A stretch of DNA of 64,000 nucleotides from Lepus europaeus (GCF_033115175.1 NC_084838.1:90299968-90363967); one strand, 5' to 3'; positions 1-12,184 are shown, numbered from the stretch's first letter. The notes: a model not told the origin generated them from the letters alone. Translations and numbers: made by a program.

Positions 1-177
1 TCCCCAGATGGCTGCAATGGTTGGGTCAGGCTGAAGCCAGGAGCTTCATCTAGTTCTCCCATGTAGGTTCAGGGGCCCAAGTAGATGGGCCATCTTTCAC
101 TGCACCCAGGTACCCATAGGGGATGCTGGTGTCGCAGGCAGCAGTTTTCCTGCTACATCACATTGCCAGGTCCCTGT
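1..177 (-). repeat. CSINE, truncated by window edge
   Basis: This is the 5' part of a lagomorph C-type SINE in antisense orientation, recognised by the ATGGCTGCAATGG and GCAGGGGCCCAAG-type core and the end near CCAGGTCCC at 177. Confidence 0.8.
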
Positions 178-249
178 GATGATAACTTAAACTAATGGGG
201 TGTGATTACAATGGCAATGCTGGGTGCTCTTATCCTTCCGATCCTGGAT

Positions 250-515
250 TAGGATAGGCTTATAAAAAGATCAATCAGTTGGCCTATGTACTTGATAAAG
301 CAACCAATGCCACTGTTAAAGCTTTATTATGTATAAATGATGAGTTAAGCCAGGTCCAGCAAGGAGTCTTACAAAACCAAACTATGACTGATTACCTTTT
401 ACTCAAAAATAAATTAGGGTTTGGGAGTTAGCAGAATGTGTTATTTCAGCCTCACTGGTAATTCTAATTTAATTCAAAAGAAGATTGATAAGATACACAA
501 AGAAATAATAAAGTT
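250..515 (+). pseudogene. Degenerate endogenous retrovirus env (transmembrane subunit) fragment
   Basis: The translated pieces resemble the ectodomain of a gamma-type retroviral transmembrane envelope protein. There is a helical stretch at about 258-345, an LQN-containing motif at about 365-415, and, after a one-base frame change near 430, a segment resembling the region after the disulphide loop (about 437-505). It is broken by at least one stop and one frameshift and is not expressed as a protein. The ERV family is not identified. The sequence 516-931 and 1099-1330 may belong to the same old provirus, split by SINEs, but I cannot show this. Confidence 0.5.
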
Positions 516-931
516 CACATTTCCAATTTCAAGGTTTTTTTTTTTAATACTGGCACTGACTTCATGACTATTATCTTTTCTAGAGCCACTTTGTATATTA
601 TTTATTCCACTGTTATTTAGACCCTGTATACTAAATTACTTTGCACAACTGATTTCTTCCAGAGTTGCCTGACTATAGACGGTGCGGCAAAAGGACCCTG
701 TCACATTCAAGCCCTATTAACATGGGCCCTTAGACCTCCGCCAATGGAGTCCCTGACTGCTGATTCATATGATAACCCTGTCCAGCAGGAAGTAGCCAGA
801 TTGAGTGATGTCCCAATTCCCAAACAGCACTTCAGGACTTCAGTGCAGATGGGGGAATGAAAAGAGTCAGAATGGGAGTGGTAGAACAGTAGAGAGGACA
901 AAGGGAATCTCTGACAATTTTAGAAGAATTC
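516..931. other. Unassigned stretch, possible ERV remainder
   Basis: No gene is visible. A short T-run lies at 536-545. The region follows the env-like fragment and could be its 3' continuation, but no motif supports that. Confidence 0.3.
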
Positions 932-1098
932 TTTAAAGATTTACTTATTTGAAAAGCAGAGTTGTGGGGGTGGGGTGTGACGGAGACAGAGACAGAGAGA
1001 GAGGTCAATCTTTCACCTGCTGATTCACTCACCAAATGGCTGCAACAGTCAGGGGTAGGCCAGGCTGGAATCAGGAACCTGGAACTCCATCCAGGTCT
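932..1098 (-). repeat. CSINE fragment
   Basis: It begins AAAGATTTACTTATTTG followed by a GA-rich tract and CACCAAATGGCTGCAA. It is broken off after GGTCTCC, so only about half of the element remains. Confidence 0.75.
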
Positions 1099-1330
1099 CC
1101 CTACAGGTTTTACTTTATCAAAAAAAAAATCACCAAACTTTATCATCAACCTAAGAAAAAAGCTCTTAGGATCCCTATTTTTAAGGAAGATTCTTGGGAA
1201 AATTCCTGTGGATTATCTACAGCTGTGACTGGTCCATTTTTTGTTCAGACTTCCTAAGGAGTCATAAGTATTACATAATTCAAAAAAATATATATACAAG
1301 CCACTGATTGGGCTTGGATTTTGTTTTTTA

Positions 1331-1630
1331 AAGATTTTATCTATTTATCATATGAGAGGTGAATTACAGACAGGGAGACAGAAAGGTCCTCCATCCATTG
1401 TTTACTCCTCAAATGGCTACAATGGCCAGATCTGGGCCGATCCAAAACCAGGATCCAGGAGCTTCTTCTGGGCCTCCTACAGAGGTGCAGGGGCCCCATG
1501 ACTTGGCTTTCCCAGGCCATAGCAGAGAGCCAAATCAGAAGAGTAGAAGCTGGGAATTGAACCAGTGCCATATGGGATGCAAGTGCCACAGGTAGAGGCT
1601 TAGCCTACTATACCACAGCGCTGGCCCTGG
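1331..1630 (-). repeat. CSINE, near full length, old
   Basis: The antisense element runs from AAAGATTTTATCTATTTA to CCACAGCGCTGGCCC. Open frames inside it on both strands are repeat-derived, not genes. Confidence 0.85.
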
Positions 1631-2120
1631 TCTTGGATTTTTGTCCACCTTACCCAGGGAGCTATTTTTGGTGACCTGTATGACTTGAACCCATCTAACT
1701 TAGCATTTGTGCTTGTTGGTGTTGGTGTTTTTTGTTTGTTTGTTTCTTGGTCTATTTCATTTATTCTTTTTTCCATTTATTTTAGTTTGTTTTTTTCCAC
1801 CTACTTTTTGCCCAAATTTTTTTTTGCACCTTTTTTTTCAATTTTTGCTCCCCACCCCAGTTTTAGTTAGACAGCATTATTAGACTTAATATGTGCTTTT
1901 CCTTTTTTTTGTTTTCAGTTTTATTTAGATAGCACTTAAGTCTTGCTGCTTAGTATTGTTAGTGTAGTTAGTATAGCTAGTGTTGTACATTAGCCATACA
2001 TGCAGTTCGTCTCATAGTTACCCACTTGTTTTATTAAGTATCGTAGTAAGGGTAGTTGACTATTAGTGTTGGCTGATAGAATAGTTCAGATACTGTAGAC
2101 AGAGGAGATAGGCAGTCACC
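1631..2120. other. T-rich unassigned stretch before the kinase pseudogene
   Basis: 1710-1910 is strongly T-rich on this strand, with GTTT and TTTC runs. I see no gene or named repeat. Confidence 0.4.
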
Positions 2121-3675
2121 ATGACAGAAGACTGTGAGGCTTTCCATCAGGAAGTGATGCTCTGGCCAGGTACCACTTCCTGTACATCACTGGCTAGGGC
2201 AGCTGTAGCCAGGGGAAGCTTGCCTGCCAGGTAGCGGCTAGGAAGCAGTGAAACTGATCCCCACAAAACTACAGCAATCCTTTCAGCTTGCCGAAGCTAC
2301 AAGAAGAAGTGGACACCATCAAGAGCCTACATCATGAAAACGCTTTCCAGCTCCCAGAAGTGAGGCGCATGGGCAAGCACGCATGGCTGGTGATGGAGCT
2401 CACAGACAGAGGTGATCTCCAGCACTATGTGAAGATGCAGGCTGGCCTGTGGGAAGGCAAGGCCAAGTTACTGTTCAGTCAGGTCCTGTTGGCCATGCAC
2501 TAACTGCCACCCAAACCATGTGCTGCACAGGGTCCTAAAGCTGGACAACCTGCTTCTGTTGGACTCTTGCATAAACATAAATTATCTGACTTTGGCATCA
2601 GCCACCAGCTGGCTGAGGGACAACTGGTGAGCACGTTTTGCAGGAGCCCACAGTATTGTGCCCCAGAACTGTTTCTGTGAGAGGACCATGACGCCTTCAA
2701 GGCTAACATTTGGAGCCTAGGAGTGATCTTGTTTGCCACGATGGCAGCGGCCCTGCCTTCTATGGGAGGAACCTAGACCAGCTACAAGACACTGTCTTGT
2801 GTGGTTGCTATGTGCTGTCATGTTCTGTTAGCCCAACCCTGAAGGACCCCCTGGAATGGCTGCTCCCTGTGGGAGAGGCCCATGAAAGAGCCTGCAATGA
2901 ACTCCTGGTGGCTTGGTCCCTGCCAAGAAGAAGCTAAGGAGAACAAGGTTACCTTTGTGCAGGCCTTGGGTTCTTCCCAGGACCCAAAATCTAGAGAGTA
3001 CTTGGTAAGCCTGGCTGTGGGGCCAGCCCCTGGAACAGCGAGACAGGCTTCACTGCCAGAGCCCCGCTATCTAAGCTGGTCTCACAGACACCAGAGCAGA
3101 TCCACACCAGGGCAAAGAGCATGTCTCAGGCCACAGCCTCCCACCATAGCCTCGCTGTTCTGTGGAGTACACCTGTACACACCAGCGACGGTCTGGAGTG
3201 AGCCGCCTTCTCCCACCTCCCAACCCCTGTCACCTCAGGGCCAGCAGGAACTACAGCCCAAGGCCACTGACGAAGCCCAAATGCTTGACTCTCTACTACC
3301 TGGCCAACTGCAGGAGGAGAGGAGCTGCAATCCCAGCCCACCCCTCAAGCCAATCCCTGTGGCCTCACCCTCTGCCCACCAGCACCATGAGTGGTGGGGA
3401 CGATATAGAGCCAGAAGATGTGCCAGCAGTTGAGCCTGAGGAGGCTGGGACCTCCTCAGTGCTCCAGAGGAGAGCCAGGGCTGGAAGGGGGTCAGCAGGT
3501 TAGCAGGAGGACTTCAGTTTCCTCTAGCAGGTGTACTGCATCCTGCTGATCCCAGCAACTGGCCCTGGCATCCACTGCAGAAAAATGGCTCCTCTTAAGC
3601 CGGTTCTCAAGCTGAGTTGCCTGAAGGTTTTAATTTTCTTGAGCCTTTGCAAATGTTTCTCATGAATAAAAAACA
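2121..3675 (+). pseudogene. MARK/Smok-like serine/threonine kinase, intronless pseudogene
   Basis: The fragments, read in shifting frames, follow a Ca/calmodulin-dependent-type kinase of the MARK/sperm-motility-kinase group. They are a glycine-loop remnant near 2165-2210, EEVDTIKSLHHEN near 2290, LVMELTDRGDLQHYV near 2390, a catalytic loop whose HRD reads HRV near 2527, DFGIS near 2588 and an APE motif near 2661. Frameshifts lie near 2165 and 2505, a stop follows the APE motif, and more frame changes lie near 2745. Loss of the catalytic Asp and the multiple breaks make it non-functional. No introns interrupt the kinase order, which fits a retrocopy or the naturally intronless Smok group. The C-terminal third (about 2890-3500) is open but I cannot assign it. 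I place the start at the ATG at 2121. Confidence 0.75.
3665..3670 (+). promoter_or_regulatory. Polyadenylation signal of the kinase pseudogene
   Basis: An AATAAA lies about 165 bases after the last open frame of the kinase remnant. It is a reasonable 3' end for the parent transcript. No A-tail survives directly after it. Confidence 0.4.
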
Positions 3676-5515
3676 TACTTCATGCATGAATGGGGTACCG
3701 TGTGATGTTTGGATCCCTGTGTGCATTCTGGCAAGGTTCAGTCAAGTTCACTGGCATGAGGATCACCATGTTAAAATAAATACTATCTAGTCTCACCGCT
3801 GTCGGGATCCCAGAAAGGTTGACCTCAAAAAAGTAAAAAATAGAGTGAAATGATTCCTGAAGACTGGGGTGGTGGAGAGGGAAGGAAGGAGAGGCTCAAA
3901 GCATAGTTTCACATGTGCAGGAAGGGCAGACAGGTTCAGAGATCTCTGGCACAGCAGGAGATCCTAGTCTATAGTAATGTGTATTGCAACAGAGCTAAGA
4001 GTGTCCATAGCCAACATTCTCTGCATTGTCGGTGGAGAACAAGAGTACCCCACCCCAAGGGCCATGGCCCCTGACATCATGGTGTGCGGGATCAACCAGG
4101 TGTGAACTCACACAGCTGCAGGTGGAAGCCAGGCAGGAAGTTCACACTGCTGTGTGCCTGACACACCCAGTCCAAAGCCTGGATTGAGCAGAAGACAAAG
4201 GTAGGCCAAGTACCTGTGGATTCTCTATGAGGTGTTCAGGTCGATAGGACAGCTGGCAGCACCTTGGCTTTCCAAAGCTCCCTGTGCAAGGCATAAGTGA
4301 GCTGAATGGGCTGGAGGCTGCCTGGAGAGGCAAGCTCCCCTCTGGCCCCACCTAGGGAAGCTGTGGAGATGGGTCCCTTCCTCCACCCTTGGTCATCTTC
4401 CACATTTCTAGGGGTTGGGGGAGATGGTTCTTAGTGAATGACCTTTTTTTCCAAATCTGACGGTAAAATGAATGCTCCTCAAAATGGTCACAGCTCTTTT
4501 GCTGTTCTGCATCCTCTTGGCACAGACTGGCATCCTCTTGGCATGCTCCAGCTTGGGCAGGTAGTCATACCATACTTGGAGTGCCTCTGAAAAGTTGCAC
4601 AGAAAGTGATTTCAGAGAATTATCAAGGTAACTCCCATGACTGACAAGTGATGCACATTAGTCCTGAAGGGATAAGGCTCAGAGCCATCTGCAGCCATTC
4701 TGTGTGACTGCCTGACATACATGTTACCTGGGTACCATTGTCAGAAGGCCCAATGGGAAAACTAGGTCCTGCTGGCTTGTGTTCAACCTGCCCCGAGGTC
4801 CAGGACACAATGACAAAGTTTCAAGAGCCAGACCCTGTTGGGAGTCACAAAGGTGGCCTGGGTGAGGCTCCCACGAGGGTCGGGGTCACTTGACTGTGCT
4901 ACTGAGGGAACTAACATGGAGGAGTCCCTCTGGAAGGCTTGGCCCAGGTCTGTGCTCTTCAGCTTGCCTAAATCTTGGGGATCAGAAGGTAGATGGATGG
5001 CAAAAGACAGCAGCTCAGAGAGCTGGAGGGCTGGCAGGAAGGGGGCCTTTGCTAAAGCAAGTTCCAGAGTCCCAGTTACCCAGTATTCCCAGGGGAGGCA
5101 GTGAGAGTGTGGTTTGGGAAGTGCCTCAGGGGCTTCTTCCAGGAAAGCCTTTCATGTGCAGTGACTGAAAGTCATGGCCAGGGGTGGCCTTCTGGCATCT
5201 GCAGTCAGGTAAGATTGTCCACCCTGAGAGCAGGGCTGGGGGAAGCAAGAAGCAGGCTGGAGACAGGGTGGCAGGCTTGTTATTCCCTGTCTGAACACCA
5301 GTATGAATTTTCTTAATGCCCCGCAGCCCACCGCATTGCTGTGCTTCAAATCCACGCCTGGCTTCATCCTCTGCAGGGCAGGACTTAATGCCTCATTTGA
5401 CATGCAGGACCTTTCCTCACCTGTCCCCGTGCAGACCTTCCCTCTACACGTATTACCAAAGATACCGGACAGCTCTGGGCCTTTGTATGTGCTCTTTCCT
5501 CTCTGAAATGCCAGG
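3676..5515. other. Unassigned, comparatively GC-rich stretch
   Basis: About 1.8 kb shows no CSINE, L1 or recognisable gene. Several open frames of 60-130 codons exist on both strands (for example 5152-5547 on the - strand) but none shows a domain or codon pattern I recognise. It may be old 3' flank of the kinase locus. Confidence 0.4.
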
Positions 5516-5690
5516 TTCACCAAGCCAGAAGCTGGGAACTCCATCATGGACTCCCAAGCCTATCACATGCTGCCTCCTAGAATGCCCATCAGTAGGAAGC
5601 TGGAATTGAAATCATTGCCAGGACTCAAACCCAGGCACTCTGGCATGCCATGTGGGCACCGCAAGTGGGTCTCAACACCTACTCCTCTCT
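5516..5690 (-). repeat. CSINE fragment (old)
   Basis: Diverged matches to the 5' half of an antisense CSINE: GGAACTCCATC, GGAAGCTGGAATTG, AGGACTCAAACCCAGGCAC and a terminal GGGTCTCAA region. Confidence 0.5.
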
Positions 5691-5970
5691 TTTTTTTTGT
5701 CATGAACTGTATGTGAAGGTTACTATAGAGAACACTAATTTTTGAATCCTTAAACATCCACTACATACATACATGATGAAATGACATATATTACAAAGCC
5801 AGTAATCACATACAGAAAGTTTACATGTCAGCTTTTCTTCCAAAGATTCTCAAAAAACACTGATACTCCTCTAACCTGTGCTTTCACATTTGTGAACTTA
5901 TTATTGTCTTTGTCAAATGCAAAAGGCAAACTGAAAAAGAATGTGTAAGTGAATTACGGTTTAAAGCTCC

Positions 5971-6062
5971 GTTAGAAGTGGAGCAGTCAGGTCTTAAATT
6001 GGTGCCCGTGTGAGCATCTCAGGCAATGGTTAAACCTGCTGCACCACAATGCCAGACCCAAC
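5971..6062 (-). repeat. CSINE 5'-end fragment
   Basis: A short antisense remnant recognised by AGTGGAGCAGTCAGG, ATTGGTGCCC and CACCACAATGCCAGACCC. Confidence 0.6.
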
Positions 6063-6190
6063 TACTCTTTTTTCAAAAAAAGATAAGTAGCTTGTGGTTT
6101 TTTTTATCACGTCTTTGAATTCAAGTGCTTCAGATATAAATTATTAGATTCCTTTTTCCATCACAAAGATGAAGACTATATTAGTATAAA

Positions 6191-6470
6191 AATGATCATG
6201 TCAGTTAAGACATCCACATCCAATCCAAGTGCCTGGGTTCAAGTCCTGGTTCCATTTTCCTGCTAATGCAGACCCTGGGAGGCAGCAGTGATGGCTGAAG
6301 TAGATGAGTTCCTGCCACCCATGTGAGAGACCTGGATAGGGTTTTGGCTCCTGACTTTGGCCCAGCCCAGCCCCAGCAATTATGGGCATTTTGGGTAATG
6401 AACCAAAAATGGGAGCCTACTCTGTCTCTTTTTCTCTGCTTCTCATATAAATTTTTAAAAGATGACATAT
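6191..6470 (+). repeat. CSINE (old), sense
   Basis: A diverged sense copy with GGTTCAAGTCCTGG, GACCTGGATAGGG, GGCTCCTGACTTTGG and a CTCTGTCTCTTTTTCTC tract. It ends near ATAAATTTTTAAAAG. Confidence 0.65.
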
Positions 6471-6792
6471 TAAAAAAATCAAAATTTTATAGATTTAAAA
6501 CGGAATGATCTGATGAGATGCAGTTAGATTTCAAAGAGATTTTAAAGTATGCAGTCAGATAAGTTTTGACACATATACACATGTATACACTTGTGAAACT
6601 ATTTACAATAAAAATACTTAGCATAACCATCATCTCCAAAAGAGTTAATATTTTAACTTATTTTCTTTTAAAATTTTAGCTTATTTTTATAGGCTAATAC
6701 AAGTATGAGTTCACTGGCTTTTTAAAAAAATAATGTATTATTTTAGTAATTTACCTTTAGATGTTGTGCACACTTCAAGTTTTTGCACCTAT

Positions 6793-6955
6793 TTTTTTAT
6801 ATGCAGAAGATCAGTTTAGTATATATTAAGTAAAGATTTCAACAGTTTGCCCTCACATAGCAACACCAAGTGAAAAATACTGTTGGAGTACTAGTTATAG
6901 CATTAAATCACAATGTACAGCACATTAAGGACAGAGATTCTACATGATATTTTTT
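6793..6955 (-). repeat. L1 3' UTR fragment
   Basis: This matches the antisense L1 3'-terminal sequence seen elsewhere in the window (GCAGAAGATCAGTTTAGTAT, then AGTACTAGTTATAGCATTAA). A second, longer L1 3' end starts about 45 bases to the right, so two L1s are stacked here. Confidence 0.75.
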
Positions 6956-7000
6956 TCAAGAATTGATTAATTTTCTATGCAATTTCCAATTTAACACCAA

Positions 7001-9871
7001 GTTTTTTTTTCATTTTCAATTATATTTATATACAGAAGATCAATTCAGTATATACTAAGTAAATATTTCCTCAGTTTGCAACTACACAGAAACACAAGGT
7101 GAAAAATACTGTTTCAGTACTAGTTATAGCATTACTTCACATTGGACAGCACATTAAGGACAGATCCCACATGGGACGTAAGTACACAGTGACTCCTGTT
7201 GCTGACTTAACAATTTGACACTCTTGTTTATGGTGTCAGTAATCTCCCTAGACTCTTGTCATGAGTTGCCAAGGCTATGGAAGCCTTTAGGGTTCGCCAA
7301 CTTCAATCTTATTCCAACAGGGTCATAGTCAAAGTGGAAGTTCTCTCCTCCCTTTAGAGAAAGGTACCTCCTTCTTTGATGGCCCCGTTCTTTCTACTGG
7401 GATCTCACTCGCAGAGATCTTTCATTTTGGTCTTCTTTTTTTTTTTGCCAGAGTGTCTTGGCTTTCCATGCCTAAAATACTCTCATGGGCTCTTCAGCCA
7501 GATCCAAATGCCTTAAGGGCTGATTCAGAGGCCAGAGTGTTATTTAGGACATCTGCCATTCTATGAGTCTGCTGTGTCTCCCACTTCCCATGTTGGATCG
7601 TTCTCTCCCTTTTTGGTTCTATCAGTTAGTATTAGCAGACACTAGTCTTGTTTGTGTGATCCCTTTGACTCTTAGACCTATCATTATGATCAATTGTGAA
7701 CTGAAGATGATCACTTGGACTAGTGAGATGGCATTGGTACATGCCACCTTGATGGGATTGTATTGGAATCCCCTGGCACATTTCTAACTCCACCATTTGG
7801 GGCAAGTCTGATTGAGCATGCCCCAAATTGTACATCTCCTCCCTCTCTTTTTCCCACTCTTATATTTAACAGAGATCACTTTTTAGTTAAAATTTAAACA
7901 CTTAAGAGTAATTGTGTGTTAATTACAGAGTTCAACCACTAGTACTAGAACAAAAAATACTAAAATGGATAAAGATTTACATTGTACATCAACAGTGAGG
8001 ACAAGAGCTGATCAAGTCACTGTTTCTCATAGTGCCCATTTCACTTCAACAGGTTTCCCCTTTGGTGCTTGGTTAGTTGTTGCCAATCAGGGAAAACAAA
8101 TGACATTTTTCTCTTTGGGACTGGCTTAATTCACTCAGCATGATGTTTTCCAGATTGCTCTATCTTGTTGCAAATGACCGGATTTCATTGTTTTTGACTG
8201 CTGTATAGTATTCTATAGAGTACATGTCTCATAATTTCTTTATCCAGTCTACTGTTGATGGGCATTTGGGTTGGTTCCAGGTCTTAGCTATTATGAATTG
8301 AGCTGCAATAAACATTAATGTGCAGATGGCTTTTTTGTTTGCCAAATTAATTTCCTTTGGGTAAATTCCAAGGAGTGGGATGGTTGGGTTGTATGGTAGG
8401 GTTATGTTCAGGTTTCTGAGGAATCTCCAGACTGACTTCCATAGTGGCTTAACCAGTTTGCATTCCCACCAACAGTGGGTTAGTGTCCCTTTTCCCCCAC
8501 ATCCTCTCCAGCATCTATTGTTGGTAGATTTCTGGATGTGAGCCATTCTCACCGTGGTGAGGTGAAACCTCATTGTGGTTTTGATTTGCATTTCCCTGAT
8601 TGCTAGTGATCTTGAACATTTTTTCATGTGTCTGTTGGCCATTTGGATTTCTTCTTTCGAAAAATGTCTATTGAGGTCCAGGCCCATCTCTTAAGTGGGT
8701 TGTTTGTTTTGATGTTGTAGAGTTTCTTGATTTCTTTGTAGATTCTGGTTATCAACCCTTTATCTGTTGCATAGTTTGCAAATATTTTTTCCCATTCTGT
8801 CGGTTGCCTCTTCACTCTCCTGACTGTTTATTTTGCAGCACAGAAACTTCTCAATTTGATGCAATCCCAATAGTTAATTTTCGCTGTGACTGCCTGTGCT
8901 GCTGGGGTGTTTTCCAAGAAGTCTTTGCCAGTACCTATATCTTGCAGGGTTTCTCCAATGCTCTCTAATAATTTGATGGTTTCGGGTCATAGATTTAAGT
9001 CTTTAATCCATGTTGAGTGAATTTTTGTGTAAGGTGAAAGGTAGGGATCTTGCTTCATGATTCTGCACGTGGAAATCCAGTTTTCCCAGCACCATTTATT
9101 GAATAGACTGTCCTTATTCCAGGGATTGGTTTTGGATCTTTGATCAAGTATAAATTGGCGGTAGACATTTGGATTGATTTCTGGTGTTTCTATTCTGTTC
9201 CATTGGTCTATCCTTCTGTTTCTGTACCAGTACCATGCTGTCTTGATTACAACTGCCCTGTAGTATGTCCTGAAATCTGGTATTGTGATGCCTCCAGCTT
9301 TGATTTTGTTGTACAAGATTGCTTTAGCTATTCAAGGTCTCCTGTGTCTCCATATGAATTTCAGCATCATTTTTTCCAGATCTGAGAAGAATGTCTTCGG
9401 TATTTTGATTGGTATTGCATTGAATCTGTAAATTGCTTTTGGGAGAATGGACATTTTGATGATATTGATTCTTCCAATCCATGAGCATGGAAGATTTCTC
9501 CATTTTTTGGTATCCTCTTCTATTTCTTTCTTTAAGGTTTTGTAATTTTCATCGTAGAGATCTTTAATGTCCTTGGTTAAGTTTATTCCAAGGTATTTGA
9601 TTGTTTTTGTAGCTATTGTGAATGGGATTGATCTTAGAAGTTCTTCCTCCGCCGTGGCATTGCCTGTGTATACAAAGGCTGTTGATTTTTGTGCATTGAT
9701 TTTATATCCTGCTACTTTGCCAAATTCTTCTATGAGTTCCAATAGTCTCTTAGTAGAGTTCTTTGGATCCCCTAAATAAAGAATCATATCATCTGCAAAG
9801 AGGGATAGTTTGAGTTCTTCCTTCCCAATTTGTATCCCTTTAATTTCTTTTTCTTGCCTAATAGGTCTGGA
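7001..9871 (-). mobile_element. L1 retrotransposon, 3' half (part of ORF2 plus 3' UTR)
   Basis: The A-tail (T-run on this strand) lies near 7002-7010. The 3' UTR runs to about 7850 and ORF2 coding from about 8200 to 9871. Broken ORF2 frames at 8229-8687, 8987-9316 and 9332-9787 carry reverse-transcriptase C-terminal and Cys-rich region matches (for example [10 protein letters not shown] directly after the catalytic DD box, and [20 protein letters not shown]). ORF2 begins abruptly just before the catalytic box, where it meets the ERV-derived segment 9872-11162. Confidence 0.88.
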
Positions 9872-11162
9872 TGCCTAGCTTTCTTTTCTTCCTGGTTTTT
9901 GTTAAAGCAGACCAAAGGATGCAAGTCAAGGGAGTGCCCAAGTCCCATCTCTAATCTTCGGTGGCCTAAACTATAGTCACAGGCATGTTCTGTAGTAGTT
10001 TTTCTAAGGTAGACAATGCCCATGAGGAAAATTATATTCTCACTTTAAAACTTTCTTTCCCTTTGGTCTGACGGGGAGGTTTTTCTACTTACTGTTTACT
10101 TCGCTGACGGCGAAGTAAATCTAGCTATGAAATTATAATTTAAGCTCTTATTTTGGCTATGCTATTACAGAAAAATGTTAGCCATCTCTTTTATAAGGTC
10201 TAAAGATTAAATTGTGTGTCCTACAGATTCCTTCATAATAGAATTAGTTTCCTATCTTGAAAGAATAGAGAAATGAAAGAACAAGTTGGGCTTAGAATAG
10301 AGAAATGAGGGAGCAAGTCCTAAATCGCTTGCAATAGCAATATCACATGAAAACTTAGCAAACAGTTTCAACCATTAGATAACAACTTAAGAAAACATTT
10401 ACCAGAAGGTCCAATGCCTTCTATAAATTTTAAGAATCATGTATTTGGAAACACCTCTTAAATATCTAACATGGTATAGTTTGTTTAACCAGTAAACTTA
10501 AGCACAACCATAGAAAATGTTTTTAGTTTCTTTCTACCAACAAGTATAAAACATATGATACAGAGATTCAGGTCAGACAAATTAAAATGTATCTTTGATT
10601 AATTTTAGCAGCTTAAATTTATGGACAATCTTATCTACAAGCCAATTAAAATAAAACTCTTAATAAAATTTTCCCATGTGGACATACAATATGTACACAC
10701 ATATAACATAGCATAATAGACCAATATAGCAATTTTAATAATAGCTTTTAAAATCTTCAACTCTTTTTGTAAATTGCCAATTGATTTGAATTGCTTTTTG
10801 TTTTTAGTAACCTCAGTTAACCATACTTTCTCTCAGTTGGTACTATTAATACATTATTGGCTTCATCTGTTTACAGAGCCATCCCAAAGTACTGAATTCA
10901 ATAGAAGTGGCTGGAAAAAGTCCATAGGAACCTATAGGAGGACAGCTAAACACAGAACCAACAATGCTTTAGTTTTATGAGCAGCAAATCATATAAAACT
11001 GTGGATGACAAAAGACTTTAAGTTACCATGTTTAAAATTATAAACTCATCAACCAACAAGAGGCACTTGCTTACTTCACCGTATTTTTGAAAGACCAAAT
11101 TTGATCATTGTTACAAGGTGATTATTCAAATCTTTGAAAATAAGCACATATTTAAATAACCC
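9872..11162 (-). repeat. ERV-derived segment, third copy (antisense)
   Basis: The reverse complement aligns with 45913-47636 and 52590-54170, the non-L1 parts of the two composite retrotransposons. It ends at the end of the gag capsid-like stretch (QEEKKARH), where L1 ORF2 starts. Relative to copy 1 it lacks about 440 bases near 11090. At its other edge it stops at the bases corresponding to GGGTTATTTAAATATG (about 45913). Apart from the short gag end, the contents are AT-rich and noncoding. Confidence 0.75.
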
Positions 11163-11875
11163 ATTTGGCAAAGTTTATGAAGGAGAAAAGCTGAAAGCTC
11201 AAAATCCAACCTTAAAGTGACAGGACTTGTGCTAGACAGGGGGAAATATGAACAGAAACCCCAGGAGGGACCAGCGATGCTGCAGAAAATCTGTAGGGCT
11301 TTGTGACTGCGCAGAGCTGAGTTTTCAGAGCGATACTTTCTAGTTCACACCTCTGGACCACCATGGATGTAGTTTACTGGTTAGAAGTAGTGAACAGGTA
11401 ATTCTGATGTATGTCCCTTTCTTATCCTGATAGCTGAGAGACCAGGACAAGTCACTCGGCTTCTCTATGCTGAGTCTAATTTTATGAATCAAAAGTTATT
11501 TGAGAGATCCAGCAGATTTAGAGGTGAAAGTTGGTCACTACCTTACTTTTTCTCTTCCCCTCCCTCTGTTTTCTCTTTTTTGGTGGTGGAGGTAGAAGAA
11601 AAGAACATTATTTTTGATGCTGCCTTTGAAATAATTCAGGTTATTCAAGTCAAATTAATTACAACACCTAGAAGATATGCAGTTTACCACATGAAGCTTT
11701 CCACTGAGTTCAGAATGAATGGATTCTCAGAGTAGTGCTTTTGAAAATCTAAAGAATAAACAATTACAAATGTATCAAATCATACCATTTTATCAACTGA
11801 ATTAGATCCTCCTTCCCCCTGCTTAAGGCACAGTATAATTTTGAAGCCATGAACTATGATATAAAAGTTATTCTT
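11163..11875. other. Unassigned stretch
   Basis: Seven hundred bases without a recognised repeat. An open frame of 83 codons (11484-11735, +) shows no family features. Confidence 0.4.
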
Positions 11876-12141
11876 AGGAGCCGGCACTGTAGCATAGAGG
11901 GTAAAGCCACAGCCTGCAGTGCTGGCATTCCCATATAGGCACCAGTTCAAGTCCCAGCTGCTCCACTTCCATTCCAGCTCTCTGCTATGGCCTGAGAAAG
12001 CAGAAGATGGCCCAAGTCCTTGGGCCCCTGCACCCATGTGGGAGACCTGGAAGAAACTCCTGGCTCCAGATTTCGGATCAGTGCAGCTCCGGCCATTGCA
12101 GCCACCTAGGGAGTGAATCAGCGGATGGAAAACCTCTTTCT

Positions 12142-12184
<43 letters not shown>

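Noticed and set aside
2882-3433. 183-codon open frame, a possible separate gene
   Set aside because: It follows the kinase remnant in order, shows no independent domain, and the MARK/Smok C-terminal region would fall here; treated as part of the pseudogene.
12149-12181. Tandem repeats as CRISPR-like or regulatory arrays (also 15525-15550, 32090-32123, 56063-56086, 62556-62596)
   Set aside because: These are simple microsatellites, mostly SINE tails or pyrimidine tracts, without spacers.
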